In this document: piece by piece, positions 21,196 to 29,316 of the stretch | How positions within the stretch are numbered: position 1 is the first letter of the stretch | How the letters are laid out: each line of letters begins with the position of its first letter | DNA from: an uncultured Nitrosospira sp. | GTDB taxonomy: Bacteria; Nitrospirota; Nitrospiria; Nitrospirales; Nitrospiraceae | Reading direction: 5' to 3' | NCBI GenBank assembly: GCA_900696515.1 | Contig: CAADGK010000019.1 | Span: 1 to 64,000 of the forward strand | Length of the DNA: 64,000 bases | Notes under the pieces: model-generated | Seen by the model: only the letters and a program-made list of their open reading frames with translations | The model's database searches: none | What the model was told of the DNA's origin: nothing | Position numbers and translations under genes: made by a program

Positions 21196-21352
21196 GGAAT
21201 GATCTCCTTGCATATGTGCTTGTCGGATAACGGAGTTCGCGCGGACTATAGCGGCGGCCTCGGCGGCAAGTCAACGGCGTGGAGCTTGCGCCGTCCAACC
21301 CCGAGAGGTATAGTGCCCAGCTCATGATACGGTCCTTGTCACTCAACCTCCT

Positions 21353-22840
21353 ATGAGCCAAGATCAATCAGGCCGTCGGGTTCTGGCCCTGGCCCCTATG
21401 CCCCCTGAAAAGTCCGCGTATGCGTTGGCACGGTACAGCCGATCTCCCGACTCCATTGAGGAGAGTATTCGATGGGTGCACGGACACTCGTCGGAAAAGT
21501 TCTGGGAGCAGTTTTATTTTGATTACGGACATGCATCGATTGCCGATCTTGGACACGTCATCATCTGCTTCGAAGAGATTTCTGAGCTGGCGGCGATTCG
21601 TCTGGAAGATGAGCCGCTGTGGGATGGTCAGGCGAAATCCAGCCGCTATCAAAATTTTGCCTCGAGCAGATGGTTCGTCCCAGGCCAAATTCGTGGAAGT
21701 GAAACCGAGGCTCTGTACGAAGGGATTCTCCGAAGCCTTGGTGATGTGTACCGACTCCTCCACGAGCCTCTGAAACAATTCCTAGCTACACGCGAGCCAC
21801 GGCCTGAGTCGATGAAGCAGGCCGACTATGATCGGACCATCGCGGCGCGGGCGTTCGATGTCACGCGGTACTTGCTTCCCCTTGCGGCCAAGACCAATGT
21901 CGGGCAGGTCGTCAGTATCCGGACGTTGGAGAAGCAGATTACGCGGCTCTTGTCCTCTCAACTCCCGGAGTTGCGGGCAATCGGGGAGGATCTGAAGGAC
22001 GCGTGTCAACGTCCCCCGGTGAACCTCTGGGGCGAACTCTGCGGCCAGGCTGCCGGCTTGAGTGATCCATTGGCTCCGACCCTGGCACGGCATGCGAAGG
22101 CGAACACCTACCAGGAATTGGTGTACTCCGATTTGGCTCGCCATGCCAAAGAAGCCTTGCATGGGACTGGTCTCGATCAACCTGGAAACTGGGGACCGGT
22201 TGAATCCGTCGAACTGATAGAGCCGCACCTTCCGCTGGACGAACTGGTGGCTACGCTGCTCTATCGCGTTTCACAGGCTCCCTATCGCAAGATCCTCGAG
22301 GTGGTGAAAGAGTGGACTGAAAAGGAGAAACAGGCGACCATTGAAGTGGCCACCGGACAGCGTGGTCCATACGATGAACTCATCAAAGAGTTCCGCAGCG
22401 GCTATGCCTTCATATTCGATATTCTGATGGACATTGGGGCTTGGCGAGATATGCACCGCCATCGCCGGTGCCAGCAGGTGCAACAGAACTTCACGACCGT
22501 CCACGGGTACGATGTCCCGCAGTCGTTGATCGATGCCGGTTTGGATCAGGAGTACCGGCAGGCCATGGATGCCGTGCGCCAGGATATCGAATCACTGAGG
22601 AAGAAGGACCAAGAAGCTTCACTCTACGCCATTCCGTTTGGCTTCAAAGTCCGGTGCTTGTTTAAGATGGACTATGCGGAAGCAGAATATATCAGCAAAC
22701 TACGGTCCGGCGTGAAGGGCCATTGGTCGTACCGAACCGTGGCCTGGCAGATGAAGCAACAGCTGGCCAAGAAATTTCCCTTCCTCGGCGAACAGATCCG
22801 GGCGACACCGCCTGATATCGAAGACGCGCTGACTCGATAA
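21353..22840 (+). CDS. Two-domain ThyX-like flavin-dependent thymidylate synthase homologue
   Basis: A 495-residue protein made of two ThyX-type halves. Domain 1 (about 1-230) has the GHASIADLGHVIICFEEIS segment and SSRYQNF (96-102), the latter matching the second half of the ThyX signature (SxRY). Domain 2 (about 240-495) has MDIGAWRDMHRHRR (R369, H370, R371), matching the first half (RHR). Normal ThyX has RHRxxSxNExSxRY in one chain, and makes dTMP from dUMP with FAD and methylene-THF. So each half keeps one part and loses the other. No thyA is in the window. It may be a divergent functional enzyme or a related flavin protein. Confidence 0.65.
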   Translation: MSQDQSGRRVLALAPMPPEKSAYALARYSRSPDSIEESIRWVHGHSSEKFWEQFYFDYGHASIADLGHVIICFEEISELAAIRLEDEPLWDGQAKSSRYQNFASSRWFVPGQIRGSETEALYEGILRSLGDVYRLLHEPLKQFLATREPRPESMKQADYDRTIAARAFDVTRYLLPLAAKTNVGQVVSIRTLEKQITRLLSSQLPELRAIGEDLKDACQRPPVNLWGELCGQAAGLSDPLAPTLARHAKANTYQELVYSDLARHAKEALHGTGLDQPGNWGPVESVELIEPHLPLDELVATLLYRVSQAPYRKILEVVKEWTEKEKQATIEVATGQRGPYDELIKEFRSGYAFIFDILMDIGAWRDMHRHRRCQQVQQNFTTVHGYDVPQSLIDAGLDQEYRQAMDAVRQDIESLRKKDQEASLYAIPFGFKVRCLFKMDYAEAEYISKLRSGVKGHWSYRTVAWQMKQQLAKKFPFLGEQIRATPPDIEDALTR

Positions 22841-22856
22841 GATCCTCGTACCGCTC

Positions 22857-23888
22857 ATGCACACCTATCAGGAACAATGCGAAGCCGCCATTATGGCCGG
22901 CGCATGGGATACTCTCTTTGCCGAGTCTCTGGCTTGGAGCCGAGATCCGGATGGAGTCAAGGACCCGCGCCCGCTCTTTGCGCGGAATGTGGTGTACCTC
23001 GTGCAGGGTCGGTTTGCCGAGGCCTGGAAAACCCATGGGCTCTGTCTTGAAGCCCAGGAACACATTGCAGTCGTGGGGAGCTGGGTAAACGACCTGCTCG
23101 TGCGGCACGGCGACAGCGGCTATGCCCATCTCGTCAAGGGCTTGTTTCTCGCCCAGTCTGGTCAATCCGAACAATCGATGGGACCATACGCGGAAGCCGC
23201 AAGACTGCTTCCACAATCTGCATATCCACATTACTTTTTGGCCCAGATCCACGAGCGGGCCGGCCATCTAGAAATGGCAATCAAAGAGTATCGTGAAGCG
23301 GTCCGACTGGCTCCGGACTATGCACCGGCACGGATGAATTTGGGTGTGGCCTACCAAGACCAGGGGCGGCTGGAGATGGCCATCAAGGAGTACCGTGAGG
23401 TGATCAAGCTCACCCCGAACGACTCAGCCGCGCATTCCAATCTCGGTTGTGCCCTGGCTGAACAAGGGAAAATGGAACCGGCGGTGCAATCCTACAAGAC
23501 GGCGTTGAAGCTGAACCCCCAGGATGCCGAAGTGTATTTTGCATTGGGGGGTCTCTACGAAACACGCGGCCGTCTGGACCTGGCCCAACGGAGCTATCAA
23601 GACGCGCTTACTGCCAATCCGGACTTTGGCGCAGCCCACTCTGCCCTCGGGTGGCTCGCGTTAGGGAAGCAGCGGCTTCAAGAAGCGGCGGACATCTTCA
23701 GCCGGGCACTTAAGTGCAATGAGGAGGATGCGCGGGCCTATCACGGCATTGCTGAGATCTATGCAATCCGAGGTAAACGCCAAAGCGCGATGGAAAACTA
23801 CAGCAAGGCGCTCAAGTATTATCGCGATCCTGAAAAACGGAATCAGATCATGAATCAGCTGTTCCAGGAGGGGCAGGTGGGGGACTGA
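22857..23888 (+). CDS. TPR-repeat protein
   Basis: A 343-residue protein with about six tetratricopeptide repeats from residue 80 on, for example LARAHLEMAIKEYREAVRLAPD-like units at 136-170 and repeated A-x-x-NLG-x-AL patterns. No signal peptide is visible, so it is probably cytoplasmic and acts as a protein-protein scaffold. It begins 16 bp after the ThyX-like stop, so co-transcription is likely. The function is unknown. Confidence 0.8.
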   Translation: MHTYQEQCEAAIMAGAWDTLFAESLAWSRDPDGVKDPRPLFARNVVYLVQGRFAEAWKTHGLCLEAQEHIAVVGSWVNDLLVRHGDSGYAHLVKGLFLAQSGQSEQSMGPYAEAARLLPQSAYPHYFLAQIHERAGHLEMAIKEYREAVRLAPDYAPARMNLGVAYQDQGRLEMAIKEYREVIKLTPNDSAAHSNLGCALAEQGKMEPAVQSYKTALKLNPQDAEVYFALGGLYETRGRLDLAQRSYQDALTANPDFGAAHSALGWLALGKQRLQEAADIFSRALKCNEEDARAYHGIAEIYAIRGKRQSAMENYSKALKYYRDPEKRNQIMNQLFQEGQVGD

Positions 23889-24012
23889 ATTGGGCCCCAG
23901 CCGCCGTGCTCGCCTGATCCGCGCAAAGCGAAATACCTACCGTTCTTGACGAGATCCTCCTGCCCGAGATAGCATCCATAATGGATCCGATATGGAACCT
24001 CTAGGGAGGACT

Positions 24013-24255
24013 ATGGCTACCTTGACCATCAAAAATATTCCTGAGCCGTTGGTCAGACGACTGAAACAGCAAGCGGCAGCTCAGCACCGGAGCTTGAATT
24101 TTCAGGTCATCTCCTATCTGGAACAGATGACGCGGAGTGTGCCGGTCGATGCCGACACATTGCTGGCGCGGGCACGAGCGATTCGCCAAATTCCCAAAGG
24201 GATGAAGTTGACGGATCGCCTTCTCAATGAGCTGAAGGCGGTTGGTCGGTCATGA
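24013..24255 (+). CDS. FitA/VapB-type antitoxin
   Basis: An 80-residue protein whose N-terminus (MATLTIKNIPEPLVRRLKQQAAAQHRSLNFQVI is the relevant region, residues 1-33) is a ribbon-helix-helix DNA-binding fold typical of FitA antitoxins. The C-terminal part should wrap the toxin. The ATG at 24013 follows AGGGAGGA. It overlaps the toxin gene by 4 bp (ATGA), the usual arrangement for a toxin-antitoxin operon. Autorepression by the pair is expected. Confidence 0.85.
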   Translation: MATLTIKNIPEPLVRRLKQQAAAQHRSLNFQVISYLEQMTRSVPVDADTLLARARAIRQIPKGMKLTDRLLNELKAVGRS

Positions 24256-24653
24256 TCGTGGCCGATACGAATTTATTGATCTATCTTTATGTCCAGGGAG
24301 ATAGAACGGCGGATAGTGAGGCTGTACTCAGACGCGATGCCACATGGGCGGTTCCGTTGCTATGGCGTTCCGAATTTAGGAATGCATTGATCGGCCTCGT
24401 TCGTAAAGAATTTGTACAGCTGGAAAAAGCCGTCGCCATAGTTGATGAGGCAGAGCGATGGTTGGCCGGGCGGGAATATAGCGTGATCTCCCGCCATGTA
24501 CTCACCCTTGCAGAGCATTCTGGCTGTTCAGCGTATGACTGTGAATTTGTGGCTCTTGCCCAGGATCTTGGGGTGCCGTTGGTGACGACCGACCAGCGGG
24601 TTCTGAAGGCGTTTCCCGACCTCGCTGTCTCGCCGCAGACCTTTTTAGGCTGA
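24252..24653 (+). CDS. VapC-type PIN-domain toxin
   Basis: A 133-residue PIN ribonuclease. The four acidic residues expected to bind magnesium are visible: D5 (MIVADTN), E41 (WRSEFRN), D96 (SAYDCEFVALA) and D114 (VTTDQRVL). Such toxins cut tRNA or rRNA when the antitoxin is lost. It forms a pair with the preceding antitoxin. The gene looks intact. Confidence 0.9.
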   Translation: MIVADTNLLIYLYVQGDRTADSEAVLRRDATWAVPLLWRSEFRNALIGLVRKEFVQLEKAVAIVDEAERWLAGREYSVISRHVLTLAEHSGCSAYDCEFVALAQDLGVPLVTTDQRVLKAFPDLAVSPQTFLG

Positions 24654-24769
24654 CCGCAATGGAAAGCTGAATGGAATGGTGCCGGATGATCTCCGAAGAC
24701 GGACAGGAGAGAAGCCTCTAGCCGTTGGTTTTGGACGAGATACGCTTCACGAACGACGAATCACGAGAT

Positions 24770-25039
24770 TTACAGTTCTCGAATTGCGCCTTGCAGGACA
24801 GTAATCTGTGTCGTGGGGTCGCCCGTTGCTTGCAGTTCGTTACGAATCTGGTCCTTGAGGTAGGAGGAATAGCCGACGCGGTCGATGAGGAAGTCGAGGA
24901 AGCGTTCGGCCGGTAACAGACTCTGTTCCTTGAGTTCGTCGATGGTCTCATCACTCACGGGGACGTACGTGCTGCCGATATGGAAGACCACGTTGTAGTG
25001 GCGCCCTGTCGCAATTCTTTCAAATCTCAAGCCCTTCAC
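24770..25039 (-). CDS. Small hypothetical protein (89 aa)
   Basis: The start is a GTG at 25039, behind the strong site AAGGAGGATCC. The 89-residue product is soluble (GRHYNVVFHIGSTYVPVSDETIDELKEQSLLPAERFLD) and not recognised. It lies opposite the toxin operon and divergent from the helicase-like gene. The shorter overlapping frame on the same strand (ending 24718) has no ribosome site and is disregarded. The very good ribosome site makes coding likely. Confidence 0.6.
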   Translation of the reverse strand: MKGLRFERIATGRHYNVVFHIGSTYVPVSDETIDELKEQSLLPAERFLDFLIDRVGYSSYLKDQIRNELQATGDPTTQITVLQGAIREL

Positions 25040-25197
25040 GGATCCTCCTTACAAGCTCCACAAAGGGTTCCATTCTAGACAAGGTCGAGTTGTGAAGACA
25101 AGGGCTTATGAAGGGTTATCGCGGTGGACAGTAACGGCGACAGGCATCTATCATGACGTTCTCGTACATTAAGATGAGGCGGAAGAAGTCAGTCGTC

Positions 25198-26700
25198 ATG
25201 ACCGCAACAGAACTCATCGAATTCTGGATCAGTCGACTTGAAGCCGAGCAAACGCGTCTGATTGAAACAGGACAGGATGCTCCTGCCATGGCATCACTGG
25301 GCCGACTCGTCAGGACGACCGGCGGGCCGCACCTATACGAATTTATTGTGGCCGGTGAGGTCAGCTTGCCGATCGACCTTCCGGTTTCCCTCGTTCCTGC
25401 CGATGACACGGATACGACAGAGGGAATCGTATTGCGGCAAACGGGACAGTCGCTTCTGGTTCAACTGTTCGATCACCTCGGAAGTGATGTCCCTTCTGGC
25501 ACCCTGGTTCCAGACCAAGCCGGCCTCGTTGGTACGGCAGCGACCCGTCTGAAAGACATTCTGGCAAAACCTGACTTGTACCACCTTGGGCCTGCGGAGC
25601 GGTTGGCGGCGCTTCTCCAGCTGCCAATTGGGGAAGTAGAAACGTTCGCCCCCAATTCCTCCGTCTTCACAACGCTGTGGTCCGATGACCGAGCGCTCCG
25701 TCGACAAAGGCTTGGGAGCCTAGCGATGGACCTGGTTCGCGCCAACAAGCGTATCCTGTTGCTGAGTCCCGGCCATGACGACAGTGATGAGCTGGTCGGG
25801 ATGGTGGGGCGGACCATGAAGGCGGGCGGGCTGAATCCCAAGACGTGGGTGACGCGATATGAACTCCCCCTGGTATCGTACGCCGCCGGCCTTGATCTTC
25901 AGGAGCTGAGTTTTGAAGCTCAGATGCATCAATTCTATGCCAAATCACAGGGCGACAAAGCTACGTTGAAACAGAAGTACGACCGGTTCCGTGAGTTGAC
26001 TCCGTTTCTGGCCAAAAAGGAGGCGAAACAAAAAGATTTGGACGAAGTCCGTCTTCTGGAGTGGCGTCTGGTGACGCAGTTCCGAGAGCTTCAAGTCAAG
26101 CTGGCTGGAGTCGAGACCACGCTCAAAGAGTTTGAGACCCTTCCGCTGTTTCAACGCCTTGCGATGCAGACCATGGGGAAAAATGTGGAGTCGCTCAAGC
26201 AATACCGCACACTGTATCAGCGTCAGATGGATCGTCTGGACAGCGAGATCGATGTGGCCAAAGGCAGGATTCAGCAACTTGTTCCGGAAGCAGCGGTGCC
26301 TCGAGGGCAGCGTGCGGAATGTGAGGAACTTAAAGAACAGATCGTGAAACTGGGTGGAACCAAGAAAGTCCGAGAACTCCTCGCGGCCGAGGAGAATCCG
26401 AATCGCCAGGCCTTTGTCCAGAATCGACGCCTGGTTGCCGCAACGCCCATGCGTGTCGCGACCGACCCGTTGTTCAGTCGCGTGCGGTTCGATGTACTCG
26501 TGGTCGATGAGGCTCCGCAGATTGCCGTGCCGTCACTAATGGCTGCAGCCGGACTGGTCCGTGAACGCATTATTGTCAGCGGCGATCCTCGAGACATCAG
26601 CGCAGCGAGGCAATGGGCGATACCTCAGGAGGGGGCCCGGACTGCTTGGAAGCCGATCCCGTACCGCTTGCTTGACGTGGGTGAGGAGAATTCAGGATAA
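25198..26700 (+). CDS. Degenerate SF1-type helicase-like protein
   Basis: The C-terminal half shows pieces of an SF1B (Dna2/IGHMBP2) helicase: a segment before motif II (QNRRLVAATPMRVATD), motif II as DVLVVDEAPQIAVP, and motif III as IIVSGDPRDI. An upstream motif Ia-like RILLLSPGHDDSDE is also present. But no Walker A (GxxGTGKT) appears and the chain ends after motif III. A coiled-coil-like region (about 245-390) separates Ia from II. ATP hydrolysis is therefore doubtful; it may bind DNA or act as a regulatory relic. The start may be ATG 25198 or in-frame ATGs at 25174 and 25153. No recognised partner nearby. Confidence 0.6.
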   Translation: MTATELIEFWISRLEAEQTRLIETGQDAPAMASLGRLVRTTGGPHLYEFIVAGEVSLPIDLPVSLVPADDTDTTEGIVLRQTGQSLLVQLFDHLGSDVPSGTLVPDQAGLVGTAATRLKDILAKPDLYHLGPAERLAALLQLPIGEVETFAPNSSVFTTLWSDDRALRRQRLGSLAMDLVRANKRILLLSPGHDDSDELVGMVGRTMKAGGLNPKTWVTRYELPLVSYAAGLDLQELSFEAQMHQFYAKSQGDKATLKQKYDRFRELTPFLAKKEAKQKDLDEVRLLEWRLVTQFRELQVKLAGVETTLKEFETLPLFQRLAMQTMGKNVESLKQYRTLYQRQMDRLDSEIDVAKGRIQQLVPEAAVPRGQRAECEELKEQIVKLGGTKKVRELLAAEENPNRQAFVQNRRLVAATPMRVATDPLFSRVRFDVLVVDEAPQIAVPSLMAAAGLVRERIIVSGDPRDISAARQWAIPQEGARTAWKPIPYRLLDVGEENSG

Positions 26701-26784
26701 TCGCCCTTCTTGCGGTCTGGCATCCAAGGGAAGTTGATGTAGGGCTGTCAGCAAGCTGCAAGGGTCACATCAGCAGCCTCTAGA

Positions 26785-26870
26785 GCCGAAGTGGTGGAAT
26801 GGCAGACACGCCAGCCTCAGGAGCTGGTGCTCGTAAGGGCGTCCGGGTTCAACTCCCGGCTTCGGCACCA
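26785..26870 (+). tRNA. tRNA-Leu (anticodon CAG)
   Basis: Acceptor arms GCCGAAG and CTTCGGC pair; the anticodon stem CCAGC/GCTGG encloses CTCAGGA with anticodon CAG. A long variable arm and T-loop GTTCAACTC are present, and CCA is encoded at 26868-26870. Its 3' end from 26854 on is one copy of the 18-bp att repeat, so this is the integration target of the element to its right, and integration restored an intact gene. Confidence 0.95.
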
Positions 26871-26871
26871 C
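26854..26871. repeat. att site, left copy (in tRNA-Leu)
   Basis: The 18-bp core TCCCGGCTTCGGCACCAC spans the T-arm end and acceptor/CCA of tRNA-Leu(CAG). The identical sequence at 31898-31915 marks the other end. The match stops exactly at both sides (26853 C versus 31897 A; 26872 C versus 31916 A). Confidence 0.9.
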
Positions 26872-26884
26872 CGTTCATTCCTGC

Positions 26885-28057
26885 CTAATTATTCAGTGAG
26901 TTAGAAAACCGTGCGGAAGCACGTGTTGCGGGGGTGTTAAGCCTGGCGTCCAGTCGGGCCATTGCAGCATCCAACCGGTCTGCCTTCACTGTGCGATATC
27001 GCAGGAACATTTCCACCGAGGAATGACCGACGATCTTCATGATGGTTTCAATCTCGACCCCTTCATCGGCTAGGTTGGTCACGGCACAGTGACGAAGGTC
27101 ATGAAAAACGAAGTCTTCAATCTTCTGTTCCTGGCACAGCCGCTGAACCTCTCGATAGGTATGGCTCAGTTTCCGCCCGTCCTTGTGAAAGACTAGGCCC
27201 TGAATGCGCGTGACGCCCTCAAGGCTCCGGTGACGTTGGAGTTCTCGCCGCAGGGTTGCCGTGATCGGTACCAGACGTTCCTGCCCCGTCTTCGTCAAGT
27301 GGCCTGGAAGGAAGATCCGTCCCTTCTCCAAGTCGACCCGATCCCACGTCAGGGTGAGAATCTCTTCTAACCGCATGCCGGTGTGGTAGCCGGTCAACAA
27401 TACCGGCTTGAACCAGTCAGGGGCCGCACCGTGGAGTCGTGCCCATTCCTCAGGCTCAAGGACGCGGCTTCTTGCGTTCTTCGGCTTAGGAGCCGCCACG
27501 AGAGAAGCAACGTTCCGCGTGATCAGATCCCGTTTCATCGCCAGTTTCAGCATGTGCTTGAGGTAATTGTGATCGACGTTCACGGTTCCGACCATATGCC
27601 CCTTGCTCCGTTCCTGCCGGAACGCCTCGACATCTTTCACGGTGATATCTTGAAGCAGACGATTGCTTCCAAAGAAGGGCACGATCACCTTGTCGATCCG
27701 CTGACAGCGTTCCCTGTAGGAGCGAATCCGCCTCACTTCTTCCGTAGCCTTGTATTCCTCGGCCCACTGGCCTAAGGCCATCACGGCTTTCTTGGCTCGC
27801 TCACTCTCAACGGCTCCGGCTAGGAGCTTGGTCCTAATGACGGCTTCTTGCTGCCGCGCCAGCGTCTTGTTGTCGCAACCGACCTTCCAACGCTTCAGCT
27901 TGGCTCCTGGCATGCGCTTAGTGAGCGTCAGCCGCTCCCCATCATCCAACACATAAAACTCGACGTAATAGGCCCAGGACTTCGGGCAAGGGCATTTTAA
28001 GCCCTTCACCCCATCCGGGCATCCCCGCGCACACTTACCCCTTCGCGTCAGTCCCAT
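26885..28057 (-). CDS. int: Tyrosine integrase of the element
   Basis: A 390-residue tyrosine recombinase. The catalytic set is complete: R229 (TGMRLEEIL), K256 (LTKTGQER), H319 and R322 (FHDLRH), H345 (IVGHSS) and nucleophile Y354 (MFLRYRT). A SAM-like core-binding domain lies at about 95-175. The N-terminus carries a small cysteine group C9, C13, C22, C24 (CARGC...KCPCP), which might bind zinc and contact the arm sites. Its stop is 15 bp from the tRNA end, as in many elements. The start overlaps the XRE gene by 23 bp. Confidence 0.94.
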   Translation of the reverse strand: MGLTRRGKCARGCPDGVKGLKCPCPKSWAYYVEFYVLDDGERLTLTKRMPGAKLKRWKVGCDNKTLARQQEAVIRTKLLAGAVESERAKKAVMALGQWAEEYKATEEVRRIRSYRERCQRIDKVIVPFFGSNRLLQDITVKDVEAFRQERSKGHMVGTVNVDHNYLKHMLKLAMKRDLITRNVASLVAAPKPKNARSRVLEPEEWARLHGAAPDWFKPVLLTGYHTGMRLEEILTLTWDRVDLEKGRIFLPGHLTKTGQERLVPITATLRRELQRHRSLEGVTRIQGLVFHKDGRKLSHTYREVQRLCQEQKIEDFVFHDLRHCAVTNLADEGVEIETIMKIVGHSSVEMFLRYRTVKADRLDAAMARLDARLNTPATRASARFSNSLNN

Positions 28058-28277
28058 GAGAACGTCCTCCCTTTCCCCGTGGTTCCCCCACGAGTTGATT
28101 TAAAGTGATATCGAGCGACCGACACAGCTTGAGCAAGGTTGAGAGTTGCGGATCCAGCTTCCCGGCCTCCAGCTTGATGATGCTGATGTAATGCACGCCG
28201 GACAAGTCGCCGAGCTTGCGTAGGCTCAAGCCCCGCTTCTCTCGCCATTCCCTCAGCCGTGTCTGCATGGGGTGCAT
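28035..28277 (-). CDS. XRE-family HTH regulator
   Basis: An 80-residue protein with a helix-turn-helix of the phage-repressor type (LREWREKRGLSLRKLGDLSGVHYISIIKLEAG). It is probably the element's repressor or int/xis controller. An alternative ATG is at 28268. It lies between the AlpA-like gene and int, overlapping int by 23 bp, so integrase expression depends on its translation. No ribosome site is obvious. Confidence 0.8.
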   Translation of the reverse strand: MHPMQTRLREWREKRGLSLRKLGDLSGVHYISIIKLEAGKLDPQLSTLLKLCRSLDITLNQLVGEPRGKGGRSHGTDAKG

Positions 28278-28286
28278 GGTAGTCTT

Positions 28287-28505
28287 TTAGCTACCTGTAA
28301 TCAAGGGGGTGGAGACCGAAAACGGTCGTCGAGCTTTCACCGATTGAGACGTAATCCAACGGTCAAGTTCGTACCGGTCGAACTTCGTCAGCCGACCGAG
28401 CTTCACAAAGGGAATGCGCCGTTGCGAGACCATCGTGTAGAGCGTATGGGGAGAAAGACCGGTGTACTCGGCCACTTCTTGGATATTCAGCAAACGGCGG
28501 GTCAT
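28287..28505 (-). CDS. AlpA/excisionase-like HTH protein
   Basis: The ATG at 28505 gives a 72-residue protein with a winged helix-turn-helix of the excisionase/AlpA family (RRLLNIQEVAEYTGLSPHTLYTMVSQRRIPFVKLGR). Such proteins bend DNA for excision and often control int. It overlaps or abuts its neighbours, consistent with one operon. An upstream ATG at 28523 is possible. Role in excision inferred from family and place. Confidence 0.8.
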   Translation of the reverse strand: MTRRLLNIQEVAEYTGLSPHTLYTMVSQRRIPFVKLGRLTKFDRYELDRWITSQSVKARRPFSVSTPLITGS

Positions 28506-28526
28506 GGATGAAGGCTCACGCATGTC

Positions 28527-28835
28527 CTATGTGCCTACAGATCCCTGTGTACCCTCGGAGTGCTTCTCGATCATCACGGGCTGTTTTCTGGAGGGTGACG
28601 GCTCGATGATGACATTAATCGTCCGATCTTCCTCAGAGCGCAGTTCAGCAGGAATGAGCCTAGCCGCAATCCGATAGTATTCGGTAGGATTCTCCCGTGC
28701 CCATGCGAGGAACGCCGCGTGTCCGCCGAGACCGTCATAGACGACTTGCACGGCTTCTCGAAACTGGCCCGTGAATCGATTTGGCGTCCCAGATTGTCGA
28801 CCTCCGGTCTTGGATTTGCCTGGTTGGAAAGGCAT
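28527..28835 (-). CDS. DUF5681-like phage-type protein (102 aa)
   Basis: The N-terminus (PFQPGKSKTGGRQSGTPNRF) matches the basic start of the DUF5681 family, found mostly in phages and near terminase genes. The rest contains AFLAWARENPTEYYRIAARLIPAEL, a helical stretch. It could bind DNA; a small-terminase-like packaging role is a guess only. It lies between a hypothetical gene and the excisionase-like gene. Confidence 0.6.
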   Translation of the reverse strand: MPFQPGKSKTGGRQSGTPNRFTGQFREAVQVVYDGLGGHAAFLAWARENPTEYYRIAARLIPAELRSEEDRTINVIIEPSPSRKQPVMIEKHSEGTQGSVGT

Positions 28836-28857
28836 TCTGTTTCCCTCTGTTTTAGAT

Positions 28858-29205
28858 TCAGCGAATCAGTTCTATTTCTTGGAGTTCTCGTTGGTTCAGA
28901 AACGCTTTGTGTGATCGCAATCGATCCGCATTGATCCAGCGGATCTGTCCCTCAAACGTCACACTGACCCAAAAGGTATTGCCGTCTTTACCCAGGAATT
29001 CCGGCACCGCTGGCCCCAGGATTCGACCATCACCCGTTTCCCAGTAGATCGGTCGGGTATTCGGGGCGGCGGGTTGACACTGGAATTTCTTGTCTGAGAG
29101 AGAGGCGGTATTCTCCCCGGCTGCTATGGGGTCCGCCATGGGCGCAGGTCCCTGCTTCGGGTGAGCCAGAATGGCCCGGGCTTTGTCCAAGAGTGCTTTA
29201 CTCAT
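28858..29205 (-). CDS. Hypothetical protein of the element (115 aa)
   Basis: Not recognised. The protein is basic and soluble, with a low-complexity start (ALLDKARAILAHPKQGPAP) followed by a domain with NTRPIYWETGDGRILGPAVPEFLG and WVSVTFEGQIRWINADRLRS, which looks like a small beta-rich module. It is the first gene after the iteron region. The ATG at 29205 follows a purine-rich run ending in AGGGGGGTATAGGCA. Its neighbourhood suggests replication or packaging use, but no motif shows it. Confidence 0.55.
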   Translation of the reverse strand: MSKALLDKARAILAHPKQGPAPMADPIAAGENTASLSDKKFQCQPAAPNTRPIYWETGDGRILGPAVPEFLGKDGNTFWVSVTFEGQIRWINADRLRSHKAFLNQRELQEIELIR

Positions 29206-29225
29206 TGCCTATACCCCCCTGTAAG

Positions 29226-29316
29226 TGGAACATCTGGAACATCTGGAACGCCTCATAAGTCATTGTATTCATAAGCTAATATCACTTATTTCCCGTTCCA
29301 TGTTCCGGTTGTTCCA
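29226..29316. repeat. Iteron-flanked AT-rich region, candidate replication origin
   Basis: Three TGGAAC units at 29226, 29235 and 29244 (9-bp period TGGAACATC) face three GTTCC units at 29295, 29302 and 29311. Between them is a mostly A/T core of about 45 bp (29250-29294), with ATAAGT and ACTTAT as an inner inverted pair (29255-29260 and 29284-29289). All pairs are nearly centred on 29271-29272. Satellite origins of the SaPI type have iteron clusters on both sides of an AT-rich core. The right arm overlaps the ATPase gene's 3' end. A simple long hairpin is the alternative. Confidence 0.6.
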
